Below are positions 24,895 through 34,871 of a stretch of DNA of 64,000 nucleotides, in pieces; positions within the stretch are counted from its first letter, which is position 1; each line of letters starts with the position of its first letter. Position numbers and translations under genes: made by a program. The stretch is taken from positions 558,001 through 622,000 of the forward strand of contig NZ_JANCNS010000002.1 in assembly GCF_022570735.2 (NCBI RefSeq), read 5' to 3'. This DNA comes from Christiangramia oceanisediminis (lineage in GTDB: Bacteria > Bacteroidota > Bacteroidia > Flavobacteriales > Flavobacteriaceae). The notes below the pieces were generated by a model, which was not told the origin of the DNA, did no database searches, and worked only from the letters and a program-made list of their open reading frames with translations.

Positions 24895-27642
24895 ATGAAA
24901 CATACTTATAAAATTACCGGCATGACTTGTAATGGTTGCAGGTCACATGTAGAAAAATCCTTAAGTGAAGTCAATGGGGTCACTCAGGTTTCTGTTGATT
25001 TAAAAAAGGAGGAAGCAGTGATTGAAATGAAGGAACATATTCCTTTGGAGAGATTTGAGCGTGCCTTAGAGGGAAGTAATTATAATATAATGATGCCGCG
25101 GAAAACGGATCAATCTACCGGGCAACTGATGAAACATTCTTATAAGATTACGGGAATGACCTGTAATGGCTGCAGATCTCATGTGGAAGAAACCTTAAAT
25201 ACGGTGTCAGGTGTTGTAAATGCTGCTGTAAACCTTGAAAAAGGGGAAGCAGAGATCAGTATGAAAGAACACATTAAACTTGATGTTTTTGAAAAAGCCC
25301 TACAAGAGCACGGAGGAAATTATCATATCATGCTCCCCGGGGAGGAACAAGCAAAACATAAGCATCAGTCTGAAGATAAAACACCAAAAGGTAAAAGAAC
25401 CGGCACATGGTATTGTCCCATGCATTGCGAAGGAGAAAAAACTTATGATGAACCTGGCGATTGCCCGGTCTGCGGAATGGATCTGGTGGAGCAAATGGAT
25501 TTGAGTTCTCCTTCTTCAGGAGGGGATGAATATACCTGTCCCATGCATCCTGAAATAATAAAAGATGAACCAGGAGATTGTCCTATTTGCGGGATGGATT
25601 TGGTTCCCAAAGAACCACAGAAGTCTGCTGAGGAAAAAGGTTATAAGACACTTTTGAAGAAATTCTGGATCGCAGTAGCATTTACACTTCCTATTTTCCT
25701 GATAGCGATGTCTGAAATGATTCCCGATAATCCACTGTATGACCTGGCAGATATGAAGATTTGGAACTGGATACAGTTCGGACTTTCCCTGCCGGTGGTT
25801 TTTTATGCAACCTGGATGTTTTTTGAACGTGCTTACAGGTCCATTAAAACATGGAATCTAAATATGTTTACCCTAATAGGTATCGGAGCGGGGGTAGCCT
25901 GGATATTCAGTGTGTTTGGTATGCTATTCCCCGATTTTTTTCCTGATCAGTTTAAGACTGAAATGGGAACCGTGCATGTATATTTTGAAGCAGCCACCGT
26001 AATACTCACTTTGGTTTTAATGGGACAGGTTCTGGAAGCACGTGCTCACAGCAGGACTAATTCAGCTATAAAGGAATTACTAAAGCTGGCACCGAATAAG
26101 GCTGTAAGAGTGGTTGATGGGGTAGAAGAAACAATTTCCGTAGATAAGATTCAGAAAGGGGATGTTCTAAGAGTAAAGCCCGGCGATAAAATCCCGGTAG
26201 ATGGGACCATCAAAAAAGGCAAATCCAGTATCGACGAATCCATGATCACCGGGGAACCTATTCCTGTAGATAAACAGGAAGGTGATAAGGTAAATTCGGG
26301 TACTATTAATGGTAACCAAAGTTTCACCATGACTGCGGAAAAAGTTGGAAATGAAACCCTGCTTGCGCAAATCATAAAGATGGTAAATGATGCCAGCAGA
26401 TCACGAGCGCCCATTCAAAAGCTGGCGGATAGGATTTCAGCCTATTTTGTACCTATCGTTGTAATAATATCTATAATAACCTTTGTCATATGGGCGATCT
26501 ATGGCCCCGATCCGGCCTATGTTTATGCACTTGTAAATGCTATTGCGGTATTGATCATTGCCTGTCCCTGTGCTTTAGGTCTGGCAACACCTATGTCTGT
26601 GATGGTGGGGGTTGGTAAAGGTGCAAAAAACGGGGTTTTGATTAAGAACGCCCGGGCTTTGGAAGAAATGAACAAGATCGATGTGCTTATAATTGACAAA
26701 ACAGGAACTATCACCGAGGGTAAACCTTCCGTAGAAAAAGTTATTTCGGTTACATCAGAGTATACAGAAAAAGAGCTCACCCGTCTTATCGCTTCTGTAA
26801 ATGCCCAAAGTGAGCATCCGCTGGCTACAGCAACCGTTAATTATGCGAAAGCAAAAAATATCAATTATGGTGAAGCTTCAGAATTTAATTCGGTTACAGG
26901 GAAAGGAGTTACGGCCAACTTTGAAGGAAAGCAGCTGGCGCTTGGAAATGAAAAATTAATGCAGGCTGAAAATGCTGGAATTTCAGAAGAAATAAATAAT
27001 CAGGTTACTGCGGAACAGGAAAAAGGGAAAACAGTTTCTTACCTGGCGATAGATTCACAAATAGTTGGTTTTGTAACTATTTCAGATAAGATCAAAAAAA
27101 CTAGTAGGGAAGCTTTAACCGAACTCCAGAATGAAGGAATCAAGGTGATCATGCTTACGGGGGATAATGAAAGAACAGCTTCAGCAGTAGCAAAGGAATT
27201 GAACCTGGCTGATTTTAAAGCGGGTATGATCCCGCAGAATAAAATGGAGGAAGTAAAAAAACTCCAGGCAGAGGGTAAAAAAGTAGCCATGGCTGGAGAT
27301 GGTATTAATGATGCCCCCGCACTGGCCCAGGCGGATATTGGAATCGCTATGGGTACAGGGACCGATGTAGCGATTGAAAGTGCCGAGGTCACTCTGGTGA
27401 AAGGAGATTTAAAAGGAGTGCTTAAGGCAATCAAACTCAGCGAAAAAGTAATGCGGAATATTAAAGAGAACCTGTTTTTTGCTCTTATTTATAACACCCT
27501 GGGTGTGCCAATTGCTGCGGGTGTATTATATCCATTCTTTGGGTTATTACTTTCTCCTATGATCGCGGCTCTGGCCATGAGTTTTAGCTCGGTTTCAGTT
27601 ATTGCCAATGCCTTGAGGTTAAGAGGAGCAAAATTGTTGTAG
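24895..27642 (+). CDS. copA: Copper P1B-1 ATPase with two HMA and two CPMH domains (CopA)
   Basis: A 915-residue Cu(I)/Ag(I) exporting P-type ATPase. Two near-identical HMA domains carry GMTCNGC (C12/C15 and C90/C93). Next come two heavy-metal-binding domains with the CPMH...CGMDL pattern (about 172-198 and 214-240). Eight membrane helices follow. The membrane site is CPC (C557-P-C559), catalytic Asp is D601 in DKTGTITEG, and the hinge is GDGINDAPA. All parts look intact. The usual length is about 750-830, and the excess is the extra N-terminal domains. The high similarity of the two HMA units suggests recent internal duplication. It pumps Cu(I) from the cytosol to the periplasm, for the oxidase and Cus system. 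Confidence 0.95.
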   Translation: MKHTYKITGMTCNGCRSHVEKSLSEVNGVTQVSVDLKKEEAVIEMKEHIPLERFERALEGSNYNIMMPRKTDQSTGQLMKHSYKITGMTCNGCRSHVEETLNTVSGVVNAAVNLEKGEAEISMKEHIKLDVFEKALQEHGGNYHIMLPGEEQAKHKHQSEDKTPKGKRTGTWYCPMHCEGEKTYDEPGDCPVCGMDLVEQMDLSSPSSGGDEYTCPMHPEIIKDEPGDCPICGMDLVPKEPQKSAEEKGYKTLLKKFWIAVAFTLPIFLIAMSEMIPDNPLYDLADMKIWNWIQFGLSLPVVFYATWMFFERAYRSIKTWNLNMFTLIGIGAGVAWIFSVFGMLFPDFFPDQFKTEMGTVHVYFEAATVILTLVLMGQVLEARAHSRTNSAIKELLKLAPNKAVRVVDGVEETISVDKIQKGDVLRVKPGDKIPVDGTIKKGKSSIDESMITGEPIPVDKQEGDKVNSGTINGNQSFTMTAEKVGNETLLAQIIKMVNDASRSRAPIQKLADRISAYFVPIVVIISIITFVIWAIYGPDPAYVYALVNAIAVLIIACPCALGLATPMSVMVGVGKGAKNGVLIKNARALEEMNKIDVLIIDKTGTITEGKPSVEKVISVTSEYTEKELTRLIASVNAQSEHPLATATVNYAKAKNINYGEASEFNSVTGKGVTANFEGKQLALGNEKLMQAENAGISEEINNQVTAEQEKGKTVSYLAIDSQIVGFVTISDKIKKTSREALTELQNEGIKVIMLTGDNERTASAVAKELNLADFKAGMIPQNKMEEVKKLQAEGKKVAMAGDGINDAPALAQADIGIAMGTGTDVAIESAEVTLVKGDLKGVLKAIKLSEKVMRNIKENLFFALIYNTLGVPIAAGVLYPFFGLLLSPMIAALAMSFSSVSVIANALRLRGAKLL

Positions 27643-27800
27643 AATATATTTAATCTAATTCTAGTGAGAGACACACGGATTATTTATAGTTATACGAAAA
27701 TAGGATATCGAAAAATTTTAGTAACATATTAAACCATATAAAAATCCTTGATTCAATATACGCACTTGTCTTTTGCACAATCTGTGCATTGATTTTTTTT

Positions 27801-27808
27801 TATCTTTG
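27801..27808 (+). promoter_or_regulatory. Promoter -7 box TATCTTTG
   Basis: Matches the Bacteroidota -7 consensus TAnnTTTG. It lies only 4 bases before the GTG start chosen for the DUF6660 gene. A TTTG at 27772-27775 is 25 bases upstream, longer than the usual spacing of about 19. Confidence 0.45.
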
Positions 27809-27812
27809 TAGT

Positions 27813-28139
27813 GTGAAAATTATCGCTGTCATATTATCTCTGTATATATTCGGGCTTAACTTATTAGCCTGTAATGATAGTGATACTTCACAAGTGATTG
27901 CTGATTCAGAAGTTACAGTGGTTGCTGCTCAGAATTTAGATATCGACCATTCTCATGATAAAGTAGTAGATTTATGCCCTCCTTTTTGTAGTTGTCATTG
28001 CTGCCATGTGCATACGGTAGATTTCGGTTCTTCAAATTTCAAGGCTTTGATTAAGGAAATTCCATCAAAAGCCTTTGTCTATTTTGACAGCTCAGTGGAA
28101 GAACCTATTCTTTCCTTTTTAGATCCCCCAAAAGTTTAA
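27813..28139 (+). CDS. DUF6660-type small exported protein
   Basis: A 108-residue protein starting at GTG 27813 (VKIIAVILSLYIFGLNLLAC). No in-frame ATG is available, and the upstream TTG at 27789 would put the probable promoter box inside the gene. A signal peptide is followed by a Cys/His-rich motif DLCPPFCSCHCCHVH, the mark of DUF6660, small Bacteroidota proteins found before CusA-type efflux genes. The Cys/His cluster is a probable metal site. It lies 138 bases upstream of the CusA-TolC gene and may help sense or shuttle metal (inference). Confidence 0.75.
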   Translation: MKIIAVILSLYIFGLNLLACNDSDTSQVIADSEVTVVAAQNLDIDHSHDKVVDLCPPFCSCHCCHVHTVDFGSSNFKALIKEIPSKAFVYFDSSVEEPILSFLDPPKV

Positions 28140-28277
28140 TTCAGTTTTTTTAAAGGATAATTATATTCTTTTTTGACCAAATCCTGGTTCTCATACTAGA
28201 TCCTTGGTCCTATTGATAGATTTTGTTAGGCACAAAATTATTATCAAGAATTTTAACTGAATTAAATTTTTATTTAT

Positions 28278-31200
28278 ATGATTAATAAGATAATCGCATT
28301 TTCCATTAATAATAAATTTATTATTGGGCTACTTACCTTAGCGCTTATAGGAATGGGTATTTGGTCCATGTCCACCGTAAACCTGGGATCGGTACCAGAT
28401 ATTACTAACAATCAGGTTCAGGTGATCACCCAGTCACCAAATCTTGCCACTGAAGATATTGAACAGTTTGTAACCTATCCCGTTGAACTTTCGATGGGTA
28501 ATTTACCTGGGGTTACGGAAATACGATCTGTTTCCCGATTTGGCCTTTCCGTGGTTACAATTGTTTTTGAGGACGATATGGGCATTTACAAACCCCGTCA
28601 ACTGGTTCAGGAAAAACTAAACGAAGTCAGGGACCAAATACCTGAAAAATTTGGAAGTCCCGCTATGGGACCCATTACTACAGGCTTGGGTGAGATTTAT
28701 CAATATACGATAAAGCCACAAAAAGAGTATGACACTGTTTATTCCCCTACGGAATTGCGTACCATCCAGGATTGGATCGTAAAGCGTCAAATGACCCTCG
28801 TCGAAGGTGTAGTAGAGGTAAATTCATTTGGGGGCTCTATAAAACAATATGAAATTGCCATTAATCCCGAAAAACTGAATGCGTTAAACGTTTCTATTTC
28901 CCAAGTCTTCGATGCCCTGCAAAAAAATAATGTTAATACAGGCGGTGCATATATAGAAAAAAATAATATGGCCAATTTTATCCGTGGTGAGGGTTTAATC
29001 AGGTCACTAGATGATATAAAATCTATTGTTATCAAGAATGAAAATGGAGTGCCTGTAACAATTGGAGATGCAGCTGAAGAGGTCCAGTTTGGTAGCCAGG
29101 TACGCTATGGTGCTTTTACCCAGGATGGCCGTGAAGCTGTTGGCGGTATGGTGCTCATGTTGAAAGGTGCAAATCCTAATAAAGTAATTGCAAATGTTCA
29201 GGATCGTATGGAGACGGTAGAACAATCTTTGCCTGAAGGTTTATCAATAGAACCCTTCCTTGACAGAAGTGTTTTAATTGAAAGAACTACGAGTACCGTG
29301 ACCCAGAATCTTCTGGAAGGTGCTTTAATCGTGATTTTTGCCCTGGTGATACTATTAGGTAGCTTAAGAGGTGGACTTATAACCGCTACGACCATTCCTT
29401 TATCACTTCTTTTTGCTTTTATATTAATGAAGCAATTTAATGTCTGGGCCAATCTAATGAGTTTGGGAGCTATTGACTTTGGAATTATTATAGACGGTGC
29501 TGTGATCATCATTGAGGGTACGGTATATGAAATACAAAAACGGATGCGTTCCGGCAAAACAAAATTTAATAAGGCTAAAATGGATGAAGTAGCCTATGAT
29601 GCCGGAAGTACGATGATGGGTTCGGCCTTTTTTGGACAAATTATCATTCTTATCGTATTTGCGCCCATTCTTTTTCTTACGGGGGTAGAAGGGAAAATGT
29701 TTCGGCCAATGGCATTTACTTTTGGTTTTGCTATGATAGGTGCTATTTTCTTATGCCTTACCTATGTCCCTATGATGTCTGCTTTATTTATGAAACCAAT
29801 TCAGAATAAAAAGAACTGGTTTGGAAAGTTTGAACGCTGGCTGGAAAAAGTTAGTGATAAAATTATTGGAGGGATTCAAAAAGGATACATGCCTTTATTA
29901 AAAGGAGCTTTAAGATTGAAGTTTATAGTATTGGGGTCTGCGGTTGTCTTACTTATAGTAGCCGGTTTTATCTTTTCCAGAATGGGAGGGGAATTTGTCC
30001 CTCAACTTGATGAAGGGGATATCGCCATGCAGGCTTTAATAAGACCTGGAAGTGGTTTGAGTGAAGCAATTGATGTTTCCACAAAAATAGAAGATATCCT
30101 TCTTGAGAATTTCCCGGAAGTAGAAACCGCCGTAGCGAGGATTGGGGTTGCCGATATCCCTACTGATCCAATGCCTATGGATATTGCCGATATGTTTATT
30201 GTATTAGAGAAGGATATGGATAATTGGACTTCGGCAAGTTCTAAAGAGGAATTGATAGAAAAGATCAAAGAGAAACTTAATGAAGAACTTACGGGAGTCA
30301 ACCTGGTTTTTAGCCAGCCTGTAGAGCTTCGTTTTAATGAACTGCTTACCGGGGTCAGGGAAGATGTTGCGGTAAAATTATATGGTGAAGATTTAGACCT
30401 TCTTGCTGAAAAAGCTGATAAAATGGCTGAAATAATACAGACTATACCGGGCGTAGGAGATGTGAACCCTGAACGAACATCTGGTCTTCCACAAATGACG
30501 GTGCGGTTTAATCGTAAAAAAATTGCGCAATATGGATTGGACATTGAAAAGATTAACGATTATATAAGTGCAGCTTTTGCCGGAGGAACGGCCGGAGTGA
30601 TCTTTGAAGGGGAAAAGCGGTTTGATATGGTTATACGTTTTGATGAGGCGCACCGCCAAAGCATTGATGATTTACGTACCCTCTATATAGATCTGCCGGA
30701 TGGAACCCAGGTTCCGATTAAGGAAGTAGCTGATATTAGTTATGTACCGGGTCCTATGCAAATTTCCAGGGATAACACCTTTAGAAGAACCTATGTGGGA
30801 GTTAATGCCCGCGGGAGGGATGTGGAATCTGTGGTAAATGACATCCAGCAAAAATTGGATGAAGAGTTAGATTTACCTCCAGGATATTACATTACTTATG
30901 GTGGGGAGTTTGAAAACCTTCAAAGAGCAAAAGGGCGTTTACAAATAGTAGTGCCCATCGCTCTATTTCTGATATTCGTGCTTCTGTACTTTGCACTCCA
31001 ATCTTTTTCCCAATCAATTATGATCTATATAGCCATTCCACTGGCGGCTATTGGAGGAATATTTGCTCTTTGGTTAAGAGATATGCCGTTTAGTATTTCA
31101 GCTGGTGTAGGCTTCATTGTATTGTTTGGGGTTGCCGTTTTAAACGGGCTGGTGCTAATTAACAGGTTTAATTCCTTAAAAGAAGAAGGGGTAACCAGTA

Positions 31201-32711
31201 TAAAAGATAGAATTTTTACAGGAACCAAAGAACGAATACGACCTATTATGTTAACAGCAACAACAGATATTTTTGGATTTCTGCCGATGGCTTTTTCATC
31301 GTCAGCAGGAGCTGAAGTACAACGACCCCTTGCTACGGTTGTTATTGGAGGCATGCTTACAGCTACCTTACTTACTCTGGTTGTTCTTCCTGTCCTTTAT
31401 ACATTTGTAGAGAAGAGACGAGAGAAAAAGGAACAGAACAAGCTTGGTTCTTCCAATTCACGATCTTTAGCCACAATTTTGATAATTGGATTGATGTTAG
31501 GCGGAACCTTTTCCGTAAATGCACAATCTGATGAAATGTCATCGGAAAATCCAATACAGGATTCTTTACAAACTATTAGTTTGGAAGAGGCTAAAGAAAT
31601 GGCAATCCAAAACTTTCCACAATTAAAAGCTGCCCAACTTGAAATTGAAAGTGAGGAAGTATTGCGTAAAACCGCTTATGATTTTGGGAATACCCAAATC
31701 TTTACAGGAAAAGAAGAGGTAGGAAATGGTTCTGATGGGATCTATACCCAAATTGGTGTTCAACAACAAGGCATAGATGTTTTTGGAATAGCTCCCCGTT
31801 TGAAATTACAGAAAGAAAGGGTGGCACTTGCTGAAAATGCCTTAGAGCTATCTACTATTGAAATTGAACGTGAAGTAAGCAGGGCCTGGACATCTGTTTA
31901 TACAACTAAAAAGGCGTATCAGGTATATAGAAAAATGGATTCAATTTTTGAAGATATTGAAAGGGCTGCAAGAATCCGGTATGAGACAGAAGCTACCTCT
32001 AAACTGGAATATCTTGCTACCTCCAACCAGGCGAACGAGGTTAAAATACAGCTGGAACAGTCATACCGAAATTACCTGAAATCAATACAGCGTTTAAACC
32101 TATGGTTTGTTAGTGATACGATTTATGATGTACCAGATTTGCCTGTTGAAACTTTAGACAAACCTTTAAACTTTCTGGTAGAGTCGCTTGAAAATCATCC
32201 GTTGCTACAGGTTTCGGAACAAAGGATAGATGTTGCCAAAGCGGTTACCAGAGAACGAAAATCTGAATTTTTGCCCAAATTTCAGGGTCAGTACGGTAGG
32301 CAGGAAATAGCCGGGCAATCGGGTTTCTTCCAATATCAAATAGGAATTCAAATTCCGCTGTTTTTTGGGCCGGAATTAGGCCGTACACAGGAAGCACAAG
32401 TAAATAGACAGATTGCAGAGCAAAACTTTTATCAGGATAAAATCGAACTGGAAACCGCCTATAAAAATATGCGTGAAGACTACATCAAATGGAGAAACTC
32501 ATGGAATTATTATAGGGATGAAGCACTTCCGCTGGCCAAAGAGCAACAAGATGGATCAGTGCTGGCCTTTAAGGAAGGCGCTATCGATTATGTGACATTT
32601 CTCCAAAATATAAGAGATGCCATTAGAATCGAGGTAAATGCCTGGAGTGCTTTTAACGATTATCTCGACAGCCGTTACCAACTGGAATATTACCTTAAGA
32701 ATTCAAATTAA
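28278..32711 (+). CDS. cusA: CusA/CzcA heavy-metal RND pump fused to TolC-like outer-membrane factor
   Basis: A 1477-residue fusion. Residues 1 to about 1050 are a complete HME-RND transporter (start MINKIIAFSINNKFIIGLL, 12 helices, membrane relay DFGIIIDGAVIIIEG, two large periplasmic loops). After the last RND helix a charged cytosolic loop leads to a hydrophobic segment (LATILIIGLMLGGTFSVNAQ, about 1068-1088) that looks like an internal signal sequence. Residues about 1100-1477 are a TolC/OEP helical domain. RND pumps are usually about 1040 residues and TolC about 430. Fusions of this kind are known in Bacteroidota. Cleavage after SVNAQ would release a normal outer-membrane protein. It forms a trans-envelope Cu/Ag (or Zn/Co/Cd) exporter with the CusB gene 22 bases downstream. 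Confidence 0.92.
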   Translation: MINKIIAFSINNKFIIGLLTLALIGMGIWSMSTVNLGSVPDITNNQVQVITQSPNLATEDIEQFVTYPVELSMGNLPGVTEIRSVSRFGLSVVTIVFEDDMGIYKPRQLVQEKLNEVRDQIPEKFGSPAMGPITTGLGEIYQYTIKPQKEYDTVYSPTELRTIQDWIVKRQMTLVEGVVEVNSFGGSIKQYEIAINPEKLNALNVSISQVFDALQKNNVNTGGAYIEKNNMANFIRGEGLIRSLDDIKSIVIKNENGVPVTIGDAAEEVQFGSQVRYGAFTQDGREAVGGMVLMLKGANPNKVIANVQDRMETVEQSLPEGLSIEPFLDRSVLIERTTSTVTQNLLEGALIVIFALVILLGSLRGGLITATTIPLSLLFAFILMKQFNVWANLMSLGAIDFGIIIDGAVIIIEGTVYEIQKRMRSGKTKFNKAKMDEVAYDAGSTMMGSAFFGQIIILIVFAPILFLTGVEGKMFRPMAFTFGFAMIGAIFLCLTYVPMMSALFMKPIQNKKNWFGKFERWLEKVSDKIIGGIQKGYMPLLKGALRLKFIVLGSAVVLLIVAGFIFSRMGGEFVPQLDEGDIAMQALIRPGSGLSEAIDVSTKIEDILLENFPEVETAVARIGVADIPTDPMPMDIADMFIVLEKDMDNWTSASSKEELIEKIKEKLNEELTGVNLVFSQPVELRFNELLTGVREDVAVKLYGEDLDLLAEKADKMAEIIQTIPGVGDVNPERTSGLPQMTVRFNRKKIAQYGLDIEKINDYISAAFAGGTAGVIFEGEKRFDMVIRFDEAHRQSIDDLRTLYIDLPDGTQVPIKEVADISYVPGPMQISRDNTFRRTYVGVNARGRDVESVVNDIQQKLDEELDLPPGYYITYGGEFENLQRAKGRLQIVVPIALFLIFVLLYFALQSFSQSIMIYIAIPLAAIGGIFALWLRDMPFSISAGVGFIVLFGVAVLNGLVLINRFNSLKEEGVTSIKDRIFTGTKERIRPIMLTATTDIFGFLPMAFSSSAGAEVQRPLATVVIGGMLTATLLTLVVLPVLYTFVEKRREKKEQNKLGSSNSRSLATILIIGLMLGGTFSVNAQSDEMSSENPIQDSLQTISLEEAKEMAIQNFPQLKAAQLEIESEEVLRKTAYDFGNTQIFTGKEEVGNGSDGIYTQIGVQQQGIDVFGIAPRLKLQKERVALAENALELSTIEIEREVSRAWTSVYTTKKAYQVYRKMDSIFEDIERAARIRYETEATSKLEYLATSNQANEVKIQLEQSYRNYLKSIQRLNLWFVSDTIYDVPDLPVETLDKPLNFLVESLENHPLLQVSEQRIDVAKAVTRERKSEFLPKFQGQYGRQEIAGQSGFFQYQIGIQIPLFFGPELGRTQEAQVNRQIAEQNFYQDKIELETAYKNMREDYIKWRNSWNYYRDEALPLAKEQQDGSVLAFKEGAIDYVTFLQNIRDAIRIEVNAWSAFNDYLDSRYQLEYYLKNSN

Positions 32712-32733
32712 AAATTAAAATAAGAAAATCGAT

Positions 32734-33972
32734 ATGAATACAAGATCAATAAATATTCTAATGCTTGCCTTAACGCTCAGCATATTCTTTGGATGTAAAG
32801 AAAATCCTGCGGCAGGGGAAGATGCTTCCAGTGAAACTGCAACTACTAATACCGAAGAAGGTGAAAATCACGGTGAGGAAGGAGATGAAGAAGAAGGAGG
32901 GATGCGTTCGGTACATCTTTCAGAAATGAAATTCAATAGTCTGGGGATTAAAGTAGATACCTTGCCTAAAAAAGCTTTGTCCGGTATTGTGGAAGCCAAT
33001 GGCCAGTTAGAAGTGCCGCCACAATATGAAGCTACCGTTACGGCAATTTTAGGCGGTAATATAACTTCTATAAAGGTTATTGAGGGGGATAAGGTAAATA
33101 AAGGTCAGGTGTTGGCTTATCTTTCTCACCCAAATTTAACCAGAATGCAGTCTGATTATATTAATGCATATAGTAGGATGCAATTTTTGGAAAAGGAATT
33201 TGAAAGACAGAAACGTTTATATGAAGCAGAGGTAGGATCTGGAAAATCTTTTCAACAAACCCAATCAGATTACCAGTCTGTACAAGGTGAAGTGCGGGGG
33301 TATGAATCACAGTTACGGCAGTTAAACCTAAATGCTTCCCAGGTTAGAGACGGTGAATTATATGAATATATTCCGGTAGTAAGCCCAATTGGAGGTTATA
33401 TTGAAAAAGTACTGGTACAGGTAGGACAATATGTAGACCCTCAGACCAGTATGTTTATGGTAGTTGATAATGAACATGTGCATGCCGATCTAATGGTTTT
33501 TGAAAAAGATATTTATAAGGTGAAAGAAGGCCAAAAGATTGCGTTTACACTGGAATCGGTTCCAGGCAGTAATTTAACCGGGGAAATTTATTCAGTGGGG
33601 AAACAATTTGAACAAAACCCCAAAGCGGTACATGTGCATGCAGAAATCGATAATAAAGAAGATTTTCTAATTCCGGGGATGTATATAAACGGAAAAATCA
33701 GGACCGGTGAAGAAGCTGTTCCTGCCTTACCGGAAGAAGCAATAATTGAAGAAGAAGGAAATCCCTACATCTTTACGGCCCAAAAACACCAGGAAGATGG
33801 TGAAACCGAATGGGAATTGAAACCAGTGCAGGTTAGAACGGGAATAAATGAAGATGGTTGGGTTGAAATTAAACTGCTGGAGCCTCTGCCTGAAGGTACG
33901 TTGGTTGCCTATAATAATGCCTATTATCTGGTTTCTGAAATGCAGAAAAGCCAGACTTCCCATGGTCATTAA
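32734..33972 (+). CDS. cusB: RND periplasmic adaptor, CusB-like lipoprotein
   Basis: A 412-residue membrane-fusion protein. The signal ends with SIFFGC (lipobox, about residue 21), so it is a lipoprotein. A Glu-rich linker (EGENHGEEGDEEEGG) is followed by the barrel-sandwich and helical hairpin: VEANGQLEVPPQYEATVTAI and KVIEGDKVNKGQVLAYLSHP, then a coiled-coil section (YINAYSRMQFLEKEFERQK), then beta-barrel and membrane-proximal domains. It joins inner- and outer-membrane parts of the efflux system. Acidic N-terminal residues and a final SHGH may bind metal. It shares a transcript with the CusA fusion. Confidence 0.92.
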   Translation: MNTRSINILMLALTLSIFFGCKENPAAGEDASSETATTNTEEGENHGEEGDEEEGGMRSVHLSEMKFNSLGIKVDTLPKKALSGIVEANGQLEVPPQYEATVTAILGGNITSIKVIEGDKVNKGQVLAYLSHPNLTRMQSDYINAYSRMQFLEKEFERQKRLYEAEVGSGKSFQQTQSDYQSVQGEVRGYESQLRQLNLNASQVRDGELYEYIPVVSPIGGYIEKVLVQVGQYVDPQTSMFMVVDNEHVHADLMVFEKDIYKVKEGQKIAFTLESVPGSNLTGEIYSVGKQFEQNPKAVHVHAEIDNKEDFLIPGMYINGKIRTGEEAVPALPEEAIIEEEGNPYIFTAQKHQEDGETEWELKPVQVRTGINEDGWVEIKLLEPLPEGTLVAYNNAYYLVSEMQKSQTSHGH

Positions 33973-33988
33973 ATTAAAAAAATTAGAT

Positions 33989-34042
33989 GGATGGACTCTC
34001 TGTTAAATGTTTGTCTTAATTAAAATTCCAGAGGGTTCATCC
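33989..34042 (+). terminator. Long hairpin between cusB and the PII-like gene
   Basis: A 12-bp stem (GGATGGACTCTC with GAGGGTTCATCC, two G-U pairs) encloses a 30-base AT-rich loop, in the 96-base gap. An AT-rich stretch follows, without a clean T-run. It may end part of the transcript or tune expression of the PII-like gene. Confidence 0.4.
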
Positions 34043-34068
34043 TTAATACTAAAATTAATATTACAGCA

Positions 34069-34407
34069 ATGAAAGAAATAAAAGCATTTATAAAACCGAA
34101 ACGAGTTCAAAAAGTGATAGAATCCCTTAGTGAAAGTGGATTCAAAAGTATGACGCTTTCCCAGGGGGAAGGTACCGGGGCTTTTAAAGCAAAAGGCGCA
34201 TCACCTTCTTTAGATTTCCGTGTAACAGACAGTCCGGTTGTAAAGTTAGAACTGGTATGTCAAAACGAAGAAGCACAATCAGCAATAGATATTATCCTTG
34301 AGAATGCAAAAACAACTGAACCCGGTGACGGAATAATTTATCTTTCCGATATTGAAGATGCCTTCCAGATAAAAACCGGGGAATCCATAAAGCGTTACGA
34401 CCCCTAA
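34069..34407 (+). CDS. PII-like protein linked to metal efflux (PII-NG type)
   Basis: A 112-residue PII-superfamily protein. The ferredoxin-like fold starts MKEIKAFIKPKRVQKVIESL and has the C-terminal DGIIYLSDIEDAFQIKTGE strand-turn, like the GDGKIFV segment of GlnB/GlnK. The T-loop part (LSQGEGTGAFKAKGASPSLD) is unlike the GlnB loop and lacks the modifiable Tyr and its RG(A)EY context. A PII group encoded beside CusA/CzcA genes has been described. It may bind a nucleotide and regulate the pump. No amtB or glutamine synthetase gene is nearby, so nitrogen control is unlikely. Confidence 0.85.
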   Translation: MKEIKAFIKPKRVQKVIESLSESGFKSMTLSQGEGTGAFKAKGASPSLDFRVTDSPVVKLELVCQNEEAQSAIDIILENAKTTEPGDGIIYLSDIEDAFQIKTGESIKRYDP

Positions 34408-34422
34408 ATACTTTTATAGCAA

Positions 34423-34845
34423 ATGGAAAAAATAGTAAAAAAGTTGGAAAGCAAAGGCATCCGCCCTACGGCAATGCGCTTGATGACCTATAGACGGCTG
34501 GCACAACTGAATGTGGCCGTTAGCTTAGGCGACCTTGGAAAGGATTTCGAAAGCTCGGAAAGGAGTACGCTTTTCCGTACTATGAAGACATTTGAAGAAA
34601 AAGGAATCGTGCATCAAATTGAGGATGGCACCGGCATCATTAAATATGCCCTGTGCGAAGACAATTGTGAATGTGAGGTGGGAAACGACCTTCACTTACA
34701 TTTTCATTGCAATAGTTGCGGGGAAACCGTGTGCCTTACAGAGCACAAAATCCCTCAGATAAACCTGCCCGAAGGCTATGTGGCAGAGGATATCAATCTG
34801 GTGGCCAAGGGAGTCTGTGAGAAATGTAGCAATGACTTGGATTAA
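34423..34845 (+). CDS. Fur-family metal regulator 1
   Basis: A 140-residue ferric-uptake-regulator family repressor. The N-terminal winged helix includes KGIRPTAMRLMTYRRL and STLFRTMKTFEEKGIVHQI. The dimerisation part has HLHFHCNSCG and CEKCS, the two CxxC pairs of the structural zinc site. An unusual Cys-rich insert, CEDNCECEV, precedes the HLHFH motif. It is the first gene after the efflux operon, 15 bases after the PII-like gene, so it may be cotranscribed and control the module. A paralogue lies at 41801. Metal specificity (Zn, Fe, Mn or peroxide) cannot be settled. Confidence 0.88.
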   Translation: MEKIVKKLESKGIRPTAMRLMTYRRLAQLNVAVSLGDLGKDFESSERSTLFRTMKTFEEKGIVHQIEDGTGIIKYALCEDNCECEVGNDLHLHFHCNSCGETVCLTEHKIPQINLPEGYVAEDINLVAKGVCEKCSNDLD

Positions 34846-34871
34846 GTTTTTTGATTTAAAAAATTGGAACA

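Noticed and set aside
30002-30544. 180-residue minus-strand ORF opposite the CusA gene
   Set aside because: The plus strand codes for the RND periplasmic domain. The antisense product is Ser/Thr-rich and unmatched.
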